Assembly: GCA_020062545.1 (NCBI GenBank)
Contig: JAGUWD010000018.1
Span: 1 to 64,000 of the forward strand
Reading direction: 5' to 3'
Length of the DNA stretch: 64,000 nt
Source: Thermodesulfovibrionales bacterium
GTDB lineage: Bacteria > Nitrospirota > Thermodesulfovibrionia > Thermodesulfovibrionales > Dissulfurispiraceae
Position 1 is the first letter of the stretch. Each line of letters opens with the position of its first letter. The notes under the pieces are model-generated. The model searched no databases. It worked only from the letters and a program-made list of their open reading frames with translations, and was not told where the DNA came from. Shown one piece after another: positions 33,507 through 42,698 of this stretch. The position numbers and the translations under genes were made by a program.

Positions 33507-34715
33507 ATGGAAGCCAGGAAGAACATTGCAAAAGAGCTTATAGAGGACTCAGACCGCTATTTGATGCACACCTATAACCGCCAGCCATTAGTCCTCAGAA
33601 AAGGCCGCGGCATAAAGGTCTGGAGCTCTGACGGCAAAGAGTATCTCGATTTTGTCGGTGGCATTGCCGTAAATGTCCTCGGGCACTGCCATCCAAAGGT
33701 CGTCGTAGCAATACAAAAGCAGGCGCAGAGATTGCTGCATGTATCGAATCTTTACCATATCGAACCCCAGATAAAGCTCGCAAAGCTTTTATGTACGCAC
33801 TCATTTGCCGATAAGGTCTTCTTCTGCAATTCAGGAGCTGAGGCTAATGAGGCTGCCATAAAGCTGGCAAGGAAATATGCAAAGGAGCATTACGGACAGG
33901 AGCGTTTCGAGATCATCACTGCACTGAACTCATTTCACGGAAGAACACTCGCAACCGTTACGGCCACAGGGCAGGAAAAATTCCAGAAGGGATTCGAGCC
34001 ACTCATGCCGGGATTCAGATATGTACCGTTTAACGACATAAACGCACTCCGGTCCGCAATAAACAAAAACACCTGCGCTGTTATGCTCGAACCCATTCAG
34101 GGAGAAGGGGGAGTAAAAGTTCCTTCCGATGACTATTTTAAAAAGGTCAGGGAGATCTGCGATAAAAACGGACTGCTGCTCATACTGGATGAAGTCCAGA
34201 CAGGCATGGGAAGGACAGGAAGGCTCTTTGCGTATGAGCATTACGGCATAACACCCGATATAATGACCATTGCAAAGGGACTTGGTGGGGGAGTGCCAAT
34301 AGGTGCCATGCTCGCCACAGAAAAGGTTTCATCTGCATTCCAGCCAGGCAACCACGCATCTACATTCGGAGGCAATCCATTGGTCTGTGCAGCAGCCATA
34401 GCAACGTTTGAGACGCTTTTAGAAGACGGATTCATTTTAGACCACTGTAACAGAATGGGTAAATATTTCATAGAGAAATTACACGAACTTAAAGATGATT
34501 ACCCGGAAAAGATTGTAAACATAAGGGGGAAAGGGTTAATCATTGCACTGGAACTGACAAGTGACGGGACACCCATAGTCAAGGCGTGTCTTGAAAAAGG
34601 CGTCCTGATAAACTGCACGGCAGGTAATGTTCTTAGATTCACTCCGCCCCTGATTGTAGAAGAAAAGGACATAGATCATTTGGTAGATGTTATGGAGGAG
34701 GTACTGGGCAAATGA
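33507..34715 (+). CDS. argD: Acetylornithine aminotransferase
   Basis: About 402 residues from the ATG at 33507 (MEARKNIAKELIEDSDRYLMHTY); a GTG five codons upstream is possible. Class III PLP aminotransferase: FCNSGAEANEAAIKLARKY, LNSFHGRTLAT, ILDEVQTGMGRTG and the PLP lysine in TIAKGLGGGVPIGA. It makes N-acetylornithine in arginine synthesis. It overlaps argF by 4 nt. Confidence 0.95.
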   Translation: MEARKNIAKELIEDSDRYLMHTYNRQPLVLRKGRGIKVWSSDGKEYLDFVGGIAVNVLGHCHPKVVVAIQKQAQRLLHVSNLYHIEPQIKLAKLLCTHSFADKVFFCNSGAEANEAAIKLARKYAKEHYGQERFEIITALNSFHGRTLATVTATGQEKFQKGFEPLMPGFRYVPFNDINALRSAINKNTCAVMLEPIQGEGGVKVPSDDYFKKVREICDKNGLLLILDEVQTGMGRTGRLFAYEHYGITPDIMTIAKGLGGGVPIGAMLATEKVSSAFQPGNHASTFGGNPLVCAAAIATFETLLEDGFILDHCNRMGKYFIEKLHELKDDYPEKIVNIRGKGLIIALELTSDGTPIVKACLEKGVLINCTAGNVLRFTPPLIVEEKDIDHLVDVMEEVLGK

Positions 34716-35650
34716 ACGGCCAAATAAATGGAAAACGAGATTTTCTGACAATATGGGACTTATCGAAAGATGAAATAGAAAATCTGATCAAAAGGGCACT
34801 GGAATTAAAATCAGGCGCTGACAAAAATAAATGCCCGCTCATAGGAAAGAGTATAGGCCTCTTTTTTGAAAAGCCTTCAACGAGGACAAGGGTATCCTTT
34901 GAGGTGGGAGTATACCAGCTCGGCGGACAATCCATTTATCTCAATCCGAAGGAAATACAGCTTGGCAGGGGAGAAAGCATTTCAGATACGGCAAGGGTTT
35001 TATCAAGGTATTTAAACGGCATAATTTTAAGAACATACTCTCACTCTTCTGTAGAAGAATTTGCATCGCACGCAACAGTGCCTGTAATAAACGGACTTTC
35101 AGACCTTCATCATCCATGTCAGGCCCTCGCAGACCTTATGACCATCATGGAAAAGAAGGGAAGGCTCAAAGGCATTCGCCTTGCATATATAGGAGACGGG
35201 AATAATGTAGCCAACTCCTTAATAGAGGCTGCAGCACGGACAGGGATTAACATAACCATCGCATGTCCCGAAGGCTATGAACCCGATCCGGATGTCCTTG
35301 ACAGGGCCCGAACTTTTGTAAAAGATAGTGCATATGCCGGAGAGATCATCATTCTCAGGAATCCGAAAGAGGCGGCAGGCATGGCAGATGTAATTTATAC
35401 AGATGTATGGGTAAGCATGGGACAGGAAGGGGAGGCTGAGAAGAAAAAATCAAAATTCAGGAATTACCAGATAAACAGCCAGTTGCTTCAGTGTGCAAAA
35501 CAGGATGTCATCGTGCTTCATTGTCTTCCGGCGCACAGGGGTGAGGAGATAACAGATGAGGTTATGGACGGTCCGAACAGCACTGTCTTTGACCAGGCTG
35601 AAAACAGGCTGCATACTGAAAAGGCGCTACTGGAGTTCCTGATACGGTAG
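34712..35650 (+). CDS. argF: Ornithine carbamoyltransferase
   Basis: 312 residues. Carbamoyl-phosphate motif STRTR (in EKPSTRTRVSFE), HPCQALADL, and ornithine-binding HCLPAHRGEEI. Converts ornithine to citrulline. Paired with argD by an ATGA overlap. It converges on the haem-kinase gene and overlaps its 3' end by 24 nt (35627-35650). Confidence 0.97.
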   Translation: MNGQINGKRDFLTIWDLSKDEIENLIKRALELKSGADKNKCPLIGKSIGLFFEKPSTRTRVSFEVGVYQLGGQSIYLNPKEIQLGRGESISDTARVLSRYLNGIILRTYSHSSVEEFASHATVPVINGLSDLHHPCQALADLMTIMEKKGRLKGIRLAYIGDGNNVANSLIEAAARTGINITIACPEGYEPDPDVLDRARTFVKDSAYAGEIIILRNPKEAAGMADVIYTDVWVSMGQEGEAEKKKSKFRNYQINSQLLQCAKQDVIVLHCLPAHRGEEITDEVMDGPNSTVFDQAENRLHTEKALLEFLIR

Positions 35651-37243
35651 CTCTATAACAAAGGTAGTTCCTTCACCTTCTTTGCTATTTACACTTATAT
35701 TTCCACCGTGGGCCTTAACAATGTTATAGCAGATGCTCAGACCGAGACCGGTTCCTTTCTCGAACCTTTTTGTGGTAAAGAACGGCTCAAAAATCTTTTG
35801 TATAACATTCCCGGAGATGCCGGGCCCATTGTCAAACACCTCTATAAATACACGATTGTCTTCTTTATAGCTCTTTAAAAGTATCCTGTCACCTTTCCCT
35901 GAGTCCCTGATAGCTTGAATTGAGTTTGTGACAAGGTTTAACAAAACCCGCTCCATCTGGGATTTATCCAGAGACACCACAAAATCATCAGAAACATCCA
36001 CTGAAACATCTATCTTACTTGCATTCAATGCCTCTGAAACAAGGTCTACGACTTCATAAATCATGCCCTTTATATTCACCGGGGCCTTCTCGAGTTTGGG
36101 CGCCCTTGAAAAGACAAGAAGGTCCTGTACAATACTGCTTGCACGTTCAGCAGACTTGCTGATCTTATCCGCCATACTCTTTACATTATCATCAGGGGCA
36201 GTGCTCAGTAAAAGCTCGCTGAACCCGTTTATTGCAGAGAGGGGATTGTTCAATTCATGGGCCACGCCTGCTATCATCTGGCCGAGTGCAGCCAGTTTCT
36301 CGGATTGGATGATCCTTAACTCCATCTCCCTTTCAGCAGTTATATCCCTTATAACTAAAACACAGCCTCCTTCATCGGCATCAGGGCGCATTCTAAAAGA
36401 CCTCACAGTAAAAACATTATTTCCTAATGTAATCTCCTTACTCTTTCCTTCCCTGCATACAGACTGACATGCCTTTCTGACAGCATCACCGAGTGCTTCA
36501 TCGATGCCTTTCCCTTTTGCACACTGTTTGCAAGTTTTCATGGCCGCATCGTTCATCATGGAAATCTTGCAGTCCTTATCCATGATAAAGACCATGTCCT
36601 GTATTGAGTCAAATGTCCTCTGCCACTGCTCGGCCCAGTCGTGAAGGACCCTCTCCCTTTCTTTAACATCGGATTCGAGTCTCGAGACCCGTTTCAGAGA
36701 TACAATCGAAAAGCCCATGAACAGAAAAAATCCGACCAGTACAATAGTAATACCGGCAAATCTAATCCTGTGAAGCTCATGGGTCACGCTTTCCATTCGC
36801 GTGTCTGCCATGAATTTTGCCTTCCTGTACGAATCTTCAACAAAGGGGATGATAAGATTCACAGGAAAGAGCACCTTTTCTGGCCTGCGGTAAAAATCGG
36901 ATACAGTAACTTCCTTATCAAACAGGGAGATTCTGTATTCTATGTCCTTTATATAATTAAAAACATTTCCTGAATGGTGGCATCCATAACATTCTCCGAC
37001 AACTGCCTTTGCCCTCGCCTTAAGTTTTATTATTTCATCCTCGGATTTTTTCTCGCCCATGGCTGTATGCTTTATCTCGTGCAATACATCTCTGAGTTCT
37101 GTGCGCTTGATCAGGCTCTTCTGTGCCTCGGCAAGATATCCGACCCTCTCCTTGACTGCAAAAAGCCTTGAGCCCATGAACAGCATTCCGGCTGTTGTGA
37201 TAACAAGAAAAAATCCGAGGATTATTAGAAAGATTCTTCTCAT
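35627..37243 (-). CDS. Membrane histidine kinase with periplasmic c-type haem motif and PAS
   Basis: 538 residues. Transmembrane helices at ~5-27 and ~160-182 bracket a periplasmic domain that contains CYGCH (residues 85-89), a covalent c-haem site. A PAS-like domain follows (FDSIQDMVFIMDKDCKISMMNDAA), containing CKQC, then HisKA (GVAHELNNPLSAINGFSEL) and HATPase (NLVTNSIQAI, DNGPGISGN, GTGLGLSICYNI). It probably senses redox state or a haem ligand. No response regulator is adjacent. Its 3' end overlaps argF from the other strand. Confidence 0.9.
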   Translation of the reverse strand: MRRIFLIILGFFLVITTAGMLFMGSRLFAVKERVGYLAEAQKSLIKRTELRDVLHEIKHTAMGEKKSEDEIIKLKARAKAVVGECYGCHHSGNVFNYIKDIEYRISLFDKEVTVSDFYRRPEKVLFPVNLIIPFVEDSYRKAKFMADTRMESVTHELHRIRFAGITIVLVGFFLFMGFSIVSLKRVSRLESDVKERERVLHDWAEQWQRTFDSIQDMVFIMDKDCKISMMNDAAMKTCKQCAKGKGIDEALGDAVRKACQSVCREGKSKEITLGNNVFTVRSFRMRPDADEGGCVLVIRDITAEREMELRIIQSEKLAALGQMIAGVAHELNNPLSAINGFSELLLSTAPDDNVKSMADKISKSAERASSIVQDLLVFSRAPKLEKAPVNIKGMIYEVVDLVSEALNASKIDVSVDVSDDFVVSLDKSQMERVLLNLVTNSIQAIRDSGKGDRILLKSYKEDNRVFIEVFDNGPGISGNVIQKIFEPFFTTKRFEKGTGLGLSICYNIVKAHGGNISVNSKEGEGTTFVIELPYQELQ

Positions 37244-37274
37244 TCCTTCCCCGATTTTATTTTATTCAAGTTAA

Positions 37275-37362
37275 GCGATTCGTATTCAGATTTGTAAGGC
37301 AGGTGTTGCGGAAAGAGAAGACTTTTTAAAGTCTTGGAGTAGTGTCTGCCTTACAAAATCGC
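37275..37362. repeat. Compound inverted repeat upstream of the haem kinase
   Basis: Outer arms GCGATT (37275-37280) and TTTGTAAGGCAG (37291-37302), split by a 10-nt bulge, pair with CTGCCTTACAAAATCGC (37346-37362). Inside is AAGACTTT-TT-AAAGTCTT (37318-37335), flanked by GCGGAAAGA and GGAGTAG. It lies in the divergent region between the kinase and the XRE gene. The rest of 37244-37490 is AT-rich promoter-like sequence. Confidence 0.7.
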
Positions 37363-37490
37363 TCAATTTAGGTTTATTTGATTTGATTTTTATAACTTTG
37401 TGTGATATTTTGTAATCATAAATAATGATAACAGATATTCACAATATTTTCACATTTGTAAACTAAATTTTACATAAAAAGAGGTAGAAC

Positions 37491-37862
37491 ATGGACTACA
37501 AAACAAGGATAAAAATAATAAAAGGCAGCCGCACAATAAAAGAACTTGCAAATATTCTCGGCGTTCCTGTAACAACCCTTCATACATATCTCAATGGTCG
37601 TGAACCATCTGTCAGATTTGTAAATCGTGTGCATGAAAAGCTGAATGTAAATCCAGAATGGCTTATTACAGGAAGGGGCATGATTTATAAGAACGAGGTA
37701 TTTTCTGACGATGATACCACCATTAAAAATATCATAGCCTTCCTTCACAGCTCATGGCCTCAATGGACGCAGAAAGAGCGCTGCTGGTTCGAAATGCATT
37801 TCAGGAGAAACTTCCCTGAATTCGAGACATGGCTGATAAACAACCATGGTTTAGCAGATTAA
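37491..37862 (+). CDS. CI-repressor-like HTH protein
   Basis: 123 residues. The N-terminal HTH (IKELANILGVPVTTLHTYLNGREPS) followed by NVNPEWLITGRGMIY is the Bac_CI_repr pattern of phage CI-like repressors. The C-terminal half (WPQWTQKERCWFEMHFRRNFPEFETWLINNH) is not a LexA-type peptidase and is unrecognised. SD AGAGG upstream. Likely a local or stress transcription factor, possibly of phage origin. Targets unknown. Confidence 0.75.
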   Translation: MDYKTRIKIIKGSRTIKELANILGVPVTTLHTYLNGREPSVRFVNRVHEKLNVNPEWLITGRGMIYKNEVFSDDDTTIKNIIAFLHSSWPQWTQKERCWFEMHFRRNFPEFETWLINNHGLAD

Positions 37863-37920
37863 CACCATTTCTTGACTTCAATCATATCTCTTTTATAAGA
37901 TACACGATATTGATTTAAAG

Positions 37921-38018
37921 CAGCAGCGCAGTAGACCAGTAGAGCAGCAGCTAAATTATGGAATAAAATTTTTCCTTAAAACTACTGCTCTGCTGCGTTA
38001 TTGTTCTACTGCTCTATT
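37921..38018. repeat. Inverted CAG/CTG-rich short-unit repeats upstream of rpiB
   Basis: Units of the AGCAGCG / CAGTAGA type run from 37921 to 37951, and opposite-sense units (CTACTGCTCTGCTGCG...) from 37981 to 38018. A ~29-nt AT-rich spacer separates them. The arms are imperfectly complementary. Same style as the heptanucleotide hairpins elsewhere. Confidence 0.6.
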
Positions 38019-38034
38019 CTATCCGGAGGAAAAA

Positions 38035-38487
38035 ATGCTCATCGCCATCGGTTCTGACCACGCCGGTCTTGAGATGAAGACAGAAATAATTGCGGTATTA
38101 AAAGAATTAGGACACGAATACACAGATTACGGCACAGATACCCCTCAATCCGTTGACTATCCCGACTTTGGCGAAAAGGTCTCGGAAGCTGTTTCAACAG
38201 GAAAGACAGAAAGAGGAATACTTATATGCGGCACCGGGATCGGGATGTCCATTGTTGCAAACAAATTCCCGAATATCCGCGCATCCCTCTGTAACGAGCT
38301 CTTCTCGGCAAAAATGAGCAGGCTTCATAATGATGCAAACATCCTCGTCCTCGGCGGCAGGATCATTGGCAAAGACCTTGCAAAAGAGATAGTCCGCACA
38401 TGGATGACAACGCCCTTTGAAGGCGGAAGGCATGCAAACAGACTCAGAAAAATCACGCTCATAGAGGAGAAGACAGTAAGAAGATGA
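38035..38487 (+). CDS. rpiB: Ribose-5-phosphate isomerase B
   Basis: 150 residues, the normal length. SDHAGLEMK at the N-terminus, the catalytic Cys in [17 protein letters not shown], and [18 protein letters not shown]. It interconverts ribose-5-phosphate and ribulose-5-phosphate. A strong SD (CCGGAGGAAAAA) precedes the ATG. It overlaps glyA by 4 nt, an association common in bacteria. Confidence 0.96.
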   Translation: MLIAIGSDHAGLEMKTEIIAVLKELGHEYTDYGTDTPQSVDYPDFGEKVSEAVSTGKTERGILICGTGIGMSIVANKFPNIRASLCNELFSAKMSRLHNDANILVLGGRIIGKDLAKEIVRTWMTTPFEGGRHANRLRKITLIEEKTVRR

Positions 38488-39722
38488 AACTCGAACATGT
38501 AAAGACAATCGACCCTGAAATATACGAGGCAATCGTAAAGGAAACAGAAAGAGAGCAGAATAAGATACTTTTAATCGCATCCGAAAACTATGCAAGTCGC
38601 GCTGTACTTGAGGCACAGGGCTCTGTATTCACCAATAAATATGCAGAAGGCTACCCGAACAGGAGATATTACGGAGGTTGTGAATATGCCGATATCGTTG
38701 AAAGGCTTGCCATAGAAAGGGCAAAGGAGCTATTCGGCGCAGAGCATGTAAATGTCCAGCCCCATTCAGGAAGTCAGGCAAACATGGCAGTCTATTTCTC
38801 TTCTTTAAAGCCTGGAGACACAATCCTCGGGATGAATCTGGCGCACGGCGGACATCTTTCACACGGCGCACCGGTTAATTTCACAGGCATGCTTTACAAA
38901 ATAGCATCCTACGGCGTAAATAAAGATACAGGCTACATAGAAATGGATGAGGTGAGAAGGCTCGCACTTCAGCATAAACCAAAAATGATAGTGGTTGGCG
39001 CAAGCGCATATTCACGCATCATCGATTTCAAGACATTCTCTGAAATCTCAAAAGAGGTCGGCGCATATCTGCTCGCAGATATAGCACACATTGCAGGATT
39101 GATCGCGGCAGGCCAGCATCCATCTCCGATTCCTTATGCAGACTTTGTCACATCCACAACGCATAAGACATTAAGGGGACCAAGGGGCGGAATGATAATG
39201 TGCAGGGCAGAGCATGCAAAAGCCGTTGACAAAATGATATTCCCCGGAATACAGGGAGGCCCACTTGTCCATGTGATTGCTGCAAAGGCAGTAGCTCTGA
39301 AAGAGGCTTTGACCCCGGAATTCAAAGACTACCAGAAAAGGGTTGTAAGCAATGCGAAAAGGCTTGCAGAAGGGCTCATTAAACGCGGGTTCAAAATAAT
39401 ATCGGGCGGTACAGACAACCACCTTATGCTCGTTGATTTAAGGAATATGAATGTCACGGGCAAGGAAGCAGAAGAGGCCCTGGACAAGGCTGGCATAACC
39501 GTAAACAAAAATTCCATACCATACGATGACAAGCCGCCAACAATAACAAGCGGAATAAGACTCGGAACACCCTCCATAACCACAAGGGGAATGGGAGATT
39601 CCGAGATGGATGAGATCGCAGACATAATATCAAATATTATTAGCAACATAAACAATCCCTCTGCGATAGCCGATATGAATGGGAGGGTAAAAGCCCTCTG
39701 CAACAGGCATCCCATCTATTGA
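38484..39722 (+). CDS. glyA: Serine hydroxymethyltransferase
   Basis: 412 residues. [35 protein letters not shown] and the PLP lysine in [14 protein letters not shown]. It transfers the serine hydroxymethyl group to THF, giving glycine and methylene-THF, and so links to the folD/metF C1 pool of this window. Middle gene of rpiB-glyA-nrdR. Confidence 0.98.
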   Translation: MKLEHVKTIDPEIYEAIVKETEREQNKILLIASENYASRAVLEAQGSVFTNKYAEGYPNRRYYGGCEYADIVERLAIERAKELFGAEHVNVQPHSGSQANMAVYFSSLKPGDTILGMNLAHGGHLSHGAPVNFTGMLYKIASYGVNKDTGYIEMDEVRRLALQHKPKMIVVGASAYSRIIDFKTFSEISKEVGAYLLADIAHIAGLIAAGQHPSPIPYADFVTSTTHKTLRGPRGGMIMCRAEHAKAVDKMIFPGIQGGPLVHVIAAKAVALKEALTPEFKDYQKRVVSNAKRLAEGLIKRGFKIISGGTDNHLMLVDLRNMNVTGKEAEEALDKAGITVNKNSIPYDDKPPTITSGIRLGTPSITTRGMGDSEMDEIADIISNIISNINNPSAIADMNGRVKALCNRHPIY

Positions 39723-39724
39723 CC

Positions 39725-40189
39725 ATGAAATGCCCTTTCTGCGGCAGCATCGAAGACAAAGTAATCGACTCCAGAGCGAGCAAAGAAGGGGATGTCATCA
39801 GAAGAAGGAGGGAGTGCCTCAAGTGCGAGCAGAGGTTCACCTCCTATGAAAGAGTTGAAGACCCCTTCCCCATGGTTATCAAAAAAGACGGAAGCCGCGA
39901 GTTTTTTGACGGACACAAGATACTTACAGGGCTTAAGAAGGCATGCGAAAAACGACCCATCCCCATTACAAAACTGGAAGAGATAGAAAAGAATATCGAG
40001 AAGAAATTGATGGGTCTTAATGTGAAAGAGATACAGAGCTCATGGATAGGCGAGGAGATAATGTCAGCCTTAAAAGACCTCGACAAGGTGGCCTATGTGA
40101 GATTCGCATCTGTTTACAGACAGTTCAAAGACATAAACGACCTTATGGAAGAAGTAAAGGGATTGTTTGAAACGAAAAAGAAGTCCTAA
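39725..40189 (+). CDS. nrdR: Transcriptional repressor NrdR
   Basis: 154 residues from the ATG at 39725, two bases after the glyA stop. Zinc ribbon: MKCPFCGSIEDKVIDSR and CLKCEQRFTSYERVE. ATP-cone domain: PFPMVIKKDGSREFFDGHKILTGLKKACEKRP. NrdR senses ATP/dATP and represses ribonucleotide reductase genes by binding NrdR boxes; the nrd genes are not in this window. Confidence 0.97.
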   Translation: MKCPFCGSIEDKVIDSRASKEGDVIRRRRECLKCEQRFTSYERVEDPFPMVIKKDGSREFFDGHKILTGLKKACEKRPIPITKLEEIEKNIEKKLMGLNVKEIQSSWIGEEIMSALKDLDKVAYVRFASVYRQFKDINDLMEEVKGLFETKKKS

Positions 40190-40212
40190 ATTCGCAATAG
40201 ACTTTTAAGGAT

Positions 40213-40378
40213 ATATGCAGGGTGTGATGAAAAAGACTTTACACTTCGGAATATTAGACTGCATAATCTTGAATCCGTCATCTACAACATCGGATACTAC
40301 TTGGATAAAGAGTTTGTCATCTCTGTCATGCACAGAGAATAACACTTTGTAAAGGCTTTTTCAGCATACCCTGCATAT
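40213..40378. mobile_element. MITE-like element with 31-bp terminal inverted repeats
   Basis: 166 bp. Left arm 40213-40243 (ATATGCAGGGTGTGATGAAA...) and right arm 40348-40378 match in inverted orientation at 28 of 31 positions. On the plus strand, bases 40190-40342 are an open frame reading IYAGCDEKDFTLRNIRLHN, LESVIYNIGYYLDKEFVISV and MHRE then stop, without a start codon, so the core may derive from a gene fragment. No transposase is present. It fills the gap between nrdR and tRNA-Gln. Clear target duplications are not visible. Confidence 0.65.
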
Positions 40379-40429
40379 GTCTTTACGGATTATGGCTTTT
40401 TATTTTATACTATTTACTATTCACTTTTT

Positions 40430-40503
40430 TGGGGAGTCGTCCAATGGCAGGACGGCAGACTCTGGATCTGCTTATAGGGGTTCGAATCCTCTCTCCCCAG
40501 CCA
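40430..40503 (+). tRNA. tRNA-Gln (anticodon CTG)
   Basis: Acceptor TGGGGAG / CTCCCCA pairs over 7 bp, D-arm CGTCCAATGGCAGGACG, anticodon stem GCAGA / TCTGC around loop CTCTGGA (anticodon CTG), and T-arm with GGTTCGAATCC. The discriminator G and CCA are encoded. Confidence 0.95.
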
Positions 40504-40506
40504 TGT

Positions 40507-40582
40507 GGTCCCATCGTCTAGAGGCCTAGGACGTGGCCCTCTCAAGGCTAAAACACGGGTTCGAATCCCGTTGGGACCGCCA
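40507..40582 (+). tRNA. tRNA-Glu (anticodon CTC)
   Basis: Acceptor GGTCCCA / TGGGACC, D-arm CGTCTAGAGGCCTAGGACG, anticodon loop CTCTCAA on stem TGGCC / GGCTA (one wobble), and T-arm CGGGTTCGAATCCCG. Discriminator G plus encoded CCA. Three bases from tRNA-Gln, so a shared precursor is likely. Confidence 0.95.
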
Positions 40583-40603
40583 ACAAGCTGAAAAGCCAGC
40601 CCC

Positions 40604-40648
40604 ATATGATAAGATTATGATTATGATAAAATTGTAATCATATCATAT
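40604..40648. repeat. Inverted repeat between tRNA-Glu and the dehydrogenase gene
   Basis: ATATGATAAGATTA (40604-40617) and TAATCATATCATAT (40635-40648) pair at 13 of 14 positions around an AT-rich loop. It could be an operator or a weak hairpin upstream of the dehydrogenase SD (CGGAGGTGG). Confidence 0.6.
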
Positions 40649-40665
40649 CGAATCGGAGGTGGCTT

Positions 40666-41760
40666 ATGGATAAATCTGTAATTAAAGAAATCGGGCCTTC
40701 AAAGGTAATCCAGTTGTTCTTCCCTGTCTCAAATTTTCATGCAATCGTTGTTGTGGACAACACTGCACTCGGCCCTTCCATTGGAGGCGTAAGGGTTTGT
40801 CAGGATGTTACTATCGAAGAGGTGAAAAGACTTGCACGTACAATGACAATGAAGAACTCTGTTGCAGGGCTTCCCCACGGAGGGGGAAAGGCAGGCATTA
40901 TCGCCGACCCCAGAGATCCAAAAAAAGAGCATTACTTCAGAATATTCTCTCAGGCAATAAAAGACCTTTATGAATACATCCCTGGCCCTGACATGGGAAG
41001 CAACGAGGAATGCATGGCATGGATTCATGATGAAATCGGGAGAGTAGCCGGGCTACCCGAAGAAATAGGAGGCCTTCCCCTCGACAAGTTGGGCGCAACC
41101 GGATTTGGATTGGCCGAATGCGCCGAGATTGCATGTCCTTATGCCAATATCGAACTTAAAGGCGCAAGGGTTGCAATTCAGGGATTCGGGAGCGTTGGAA
41201 AGGCTGCTGCAAAATTCCTTTCAGACAAAGGATCAATAGTCGTTGCAGCAAGCGACACAAAGGGAAGCATCTGCAATCCGGATGGTCTGGATATTAAAGA
41301 GTTGCTGGATGTAAAAAAGGAAAAGGGAAGCGTCATCCACTATAAAAAAGGGACTGTTAAAAAATGCGAAGAACTGTTTTCGACTCCCTGTGATATTCTT
41401 ATTCCTGCTGCAACTCCTGACGTAATAAGCAAGGAAAATGTCGAAGGCGTAAAAGCAAAATTGATCATTCAGGGTGCAAATATCCCCATAACAAAAGAAG
41501 CAGAGGAAATACTGCATAAAAAAGGCATCCTTTCGGTGCCTGATTTCATTGCAAATGCAGGCGGCGTGATAATGGCTGCAATGGAGTATGCAAAAAAATC
41601 TGAGAAAGAGGCTTTTGACGCCATATCAGAGCGCATTAAGAAAAATACAAAATTAATCCTCGAAAAGACCTTTAAGGAAAAAACCCTTCCGAGGCAGGCA
41701 GCAGAGGCCATTGCAAAGGAAAGGGTATTAAAGGCAATGGCTTACAGGAGGGTTTTATAG
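40666..41760 (+). CDS. Glutamate dehydrogenase-family enzyme (Glu/Leu/Phe/Val dehydrogenase)
   Basis: 364 residues, shorter than hexameric GDH (about 415-450) but with its motifs: MTMKNSVAGLPHGGGKAGI (substrate lysines), GPDMGSNEECMAWIHDEIGR and GATGFGLAEC, then a Rossmann domain (VAIQGFGSVGKAAAKFL). The GPDMG-type active-site region is nearer to glutamate dehydrogenase than to leucine dehydrogenase. Likely NAD(P)-dependent interconversion of glutamate and 2-oxoglutarate; the coenzyme is not decided. Confidence 0.88.
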   Translation: MDKSVIKEIGPSKVIQLFFPVSNFHAIVVVDNTALGPSIGGVRVCQDVTIEEVKRLARTMTMKNSVAGLPHGGGKAGIIADPRDPKKEHYFRIFSQAIKDLYEYIPGPDMGSNEECMAWIHDEIGRVAGLPEEIGGLPLDKLGATGFGLAECAEIACPYANIELKGARVAIQGFGSVGKAAAKFLSDKGSIVVAASDTKGSICNPDGLDIKELLDVKKEKGSVIHYKKGTVKKCEELFSTPCDILIPAATPDVISKENVEGVKAKLIIQGANIPITKEAEEILHKKGILSVPDFIANAGGVIMAAMEYAKKSEKEAFDAISERIKKNTKLILEKTFKEKTLPRQAAEAIAKERVLKAMAYRRVL

Positions 41761-41777
41761 TTCTGGTATAATTAAAC

Positions 41778-42698
41778 ATGAAGTCTATGAGACTTTTAGC
41801 AGGATTTTTTCTGTTGCTGTTTTCCTGCACAGACACTACCCCGGAAACCGACGCTGTCAGGCCTCAGAAGATAAGGGAAAAGACCATAACCATTGCGATA
41901 CTTCCCGAGCAAAACGTCTTTGAACAGAAAAAACGATACAAACCCATTGCAGAATATCTTTCCAATGCCCTCGATGTAAATGTAAAGATAAAGCTGCTCG
42001 ACAGCTACGGCTCCATATACGATGAAATAAAAAATAAGACTATCGATGGCGCATTCTTCGGGAGTTTTAATTATGTACTGACACAGTCAAGGACAGATAT
42101 AGAGCCGGTAGCACGTCCGGTAGAGACAGGAGAGAAATCTAACTACAGGGGAATAATCTTTACGAGAAAGGATTCAGGATTAACAGGCGATGTCAGGACA
42201 TGGAAGGGCAAGAAAATAGCCCTTGTCCATGAAGTAACCACTGCAGGATACATATTTCCAAGATGGTATCTCAAAAAGCGTGGGATTAATAGTCTTGAAC
42301 ACTACTTCGGCAGGATCATCTTCACAGGAAGCCATGACGCAGCAATACTGTCAGTATTGAAAGGCCAGGCAGACATCGGTGCGGCAAAAGACCTGATATT
42401 CGAGAAACTCCTTTCCGAAAACCCTGCCATCAAGGATGAAATGCTTATTCTCGCAAAATCCATAGCAGTGCCTTCAAACAGCCTCTGCGTAAGAAGTAAT
42501 CTGGACAGCAACATCAAAGAATCGCTGAAGAAAACCTTATTGTCAATGCATAATACACCTGAAGGGAAAAATGCCCTGAAGGCAATGAATGCATTAAGGT
42601 TTAAGGAGACGACAGACTCGGAATTCAATGCATTGAAGAGAATGGCAAAAGACCTCGATATAGATATCATCACATATCCATTCAGGGATAAGAGATGA
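41778..42698 (+). CDS. PhnD-like periplasmic binding lipoprotein
   Basis: 306 residues. Lipobox LLLFSC puts the mature Cys at about residue 17. Body: TIAILPEQNVFEQKKRYKPIAEYLSNAL, DGAFFGSFNYVLTQSRTDIEPVARPV and ALVHEVTTAGYIFPRWYL, a PhnD/TctC-like type 2 periplasmic binding fold for phosphonate or oxyanion-like ligands. No ABC transporter genes are nearby. Its stop overlaps the haem histidine kinase start by 4 nt, so it probably serves as an external ligand sensor for that kinase. TATAAT at 41767-41772 is just 5 bp before the ATG. Confidence 0.82.
   Translation: MKSMRLLAGFFLLLFSCTDTTPETDAVRPQKIREKTITIAILPEQNVFEQKKRYKPIAEYLSNALDVNVKIKLLDSYGSIYDEIKNKTIDGAFFGSFNYVLTQSRTDIEPVARPVETGEKSNYRGIIFTRKDSGLTGDVRTWKGKKIALVHEVTTAGYIFPRWYLKKRGINSLEHYFGRIIFTGSHDAAILSVLKGQADIGAAKDLIFEKLLSENPAIKDEMLILAKSIAVPSNSLCVRSNLDSNIKESLKKTLLSMHNTPEGKNALKAMNALRFKETTDSEFNALKRMAKDLDIDIITYPFRDKR

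Noticed and set aside
40190-40342. Open frame through the MITE-like element as a gene
   Set aside because: It lacks a start codon and SD and begins right after the nrdR stop; it is better seen as a fragment inside an element.
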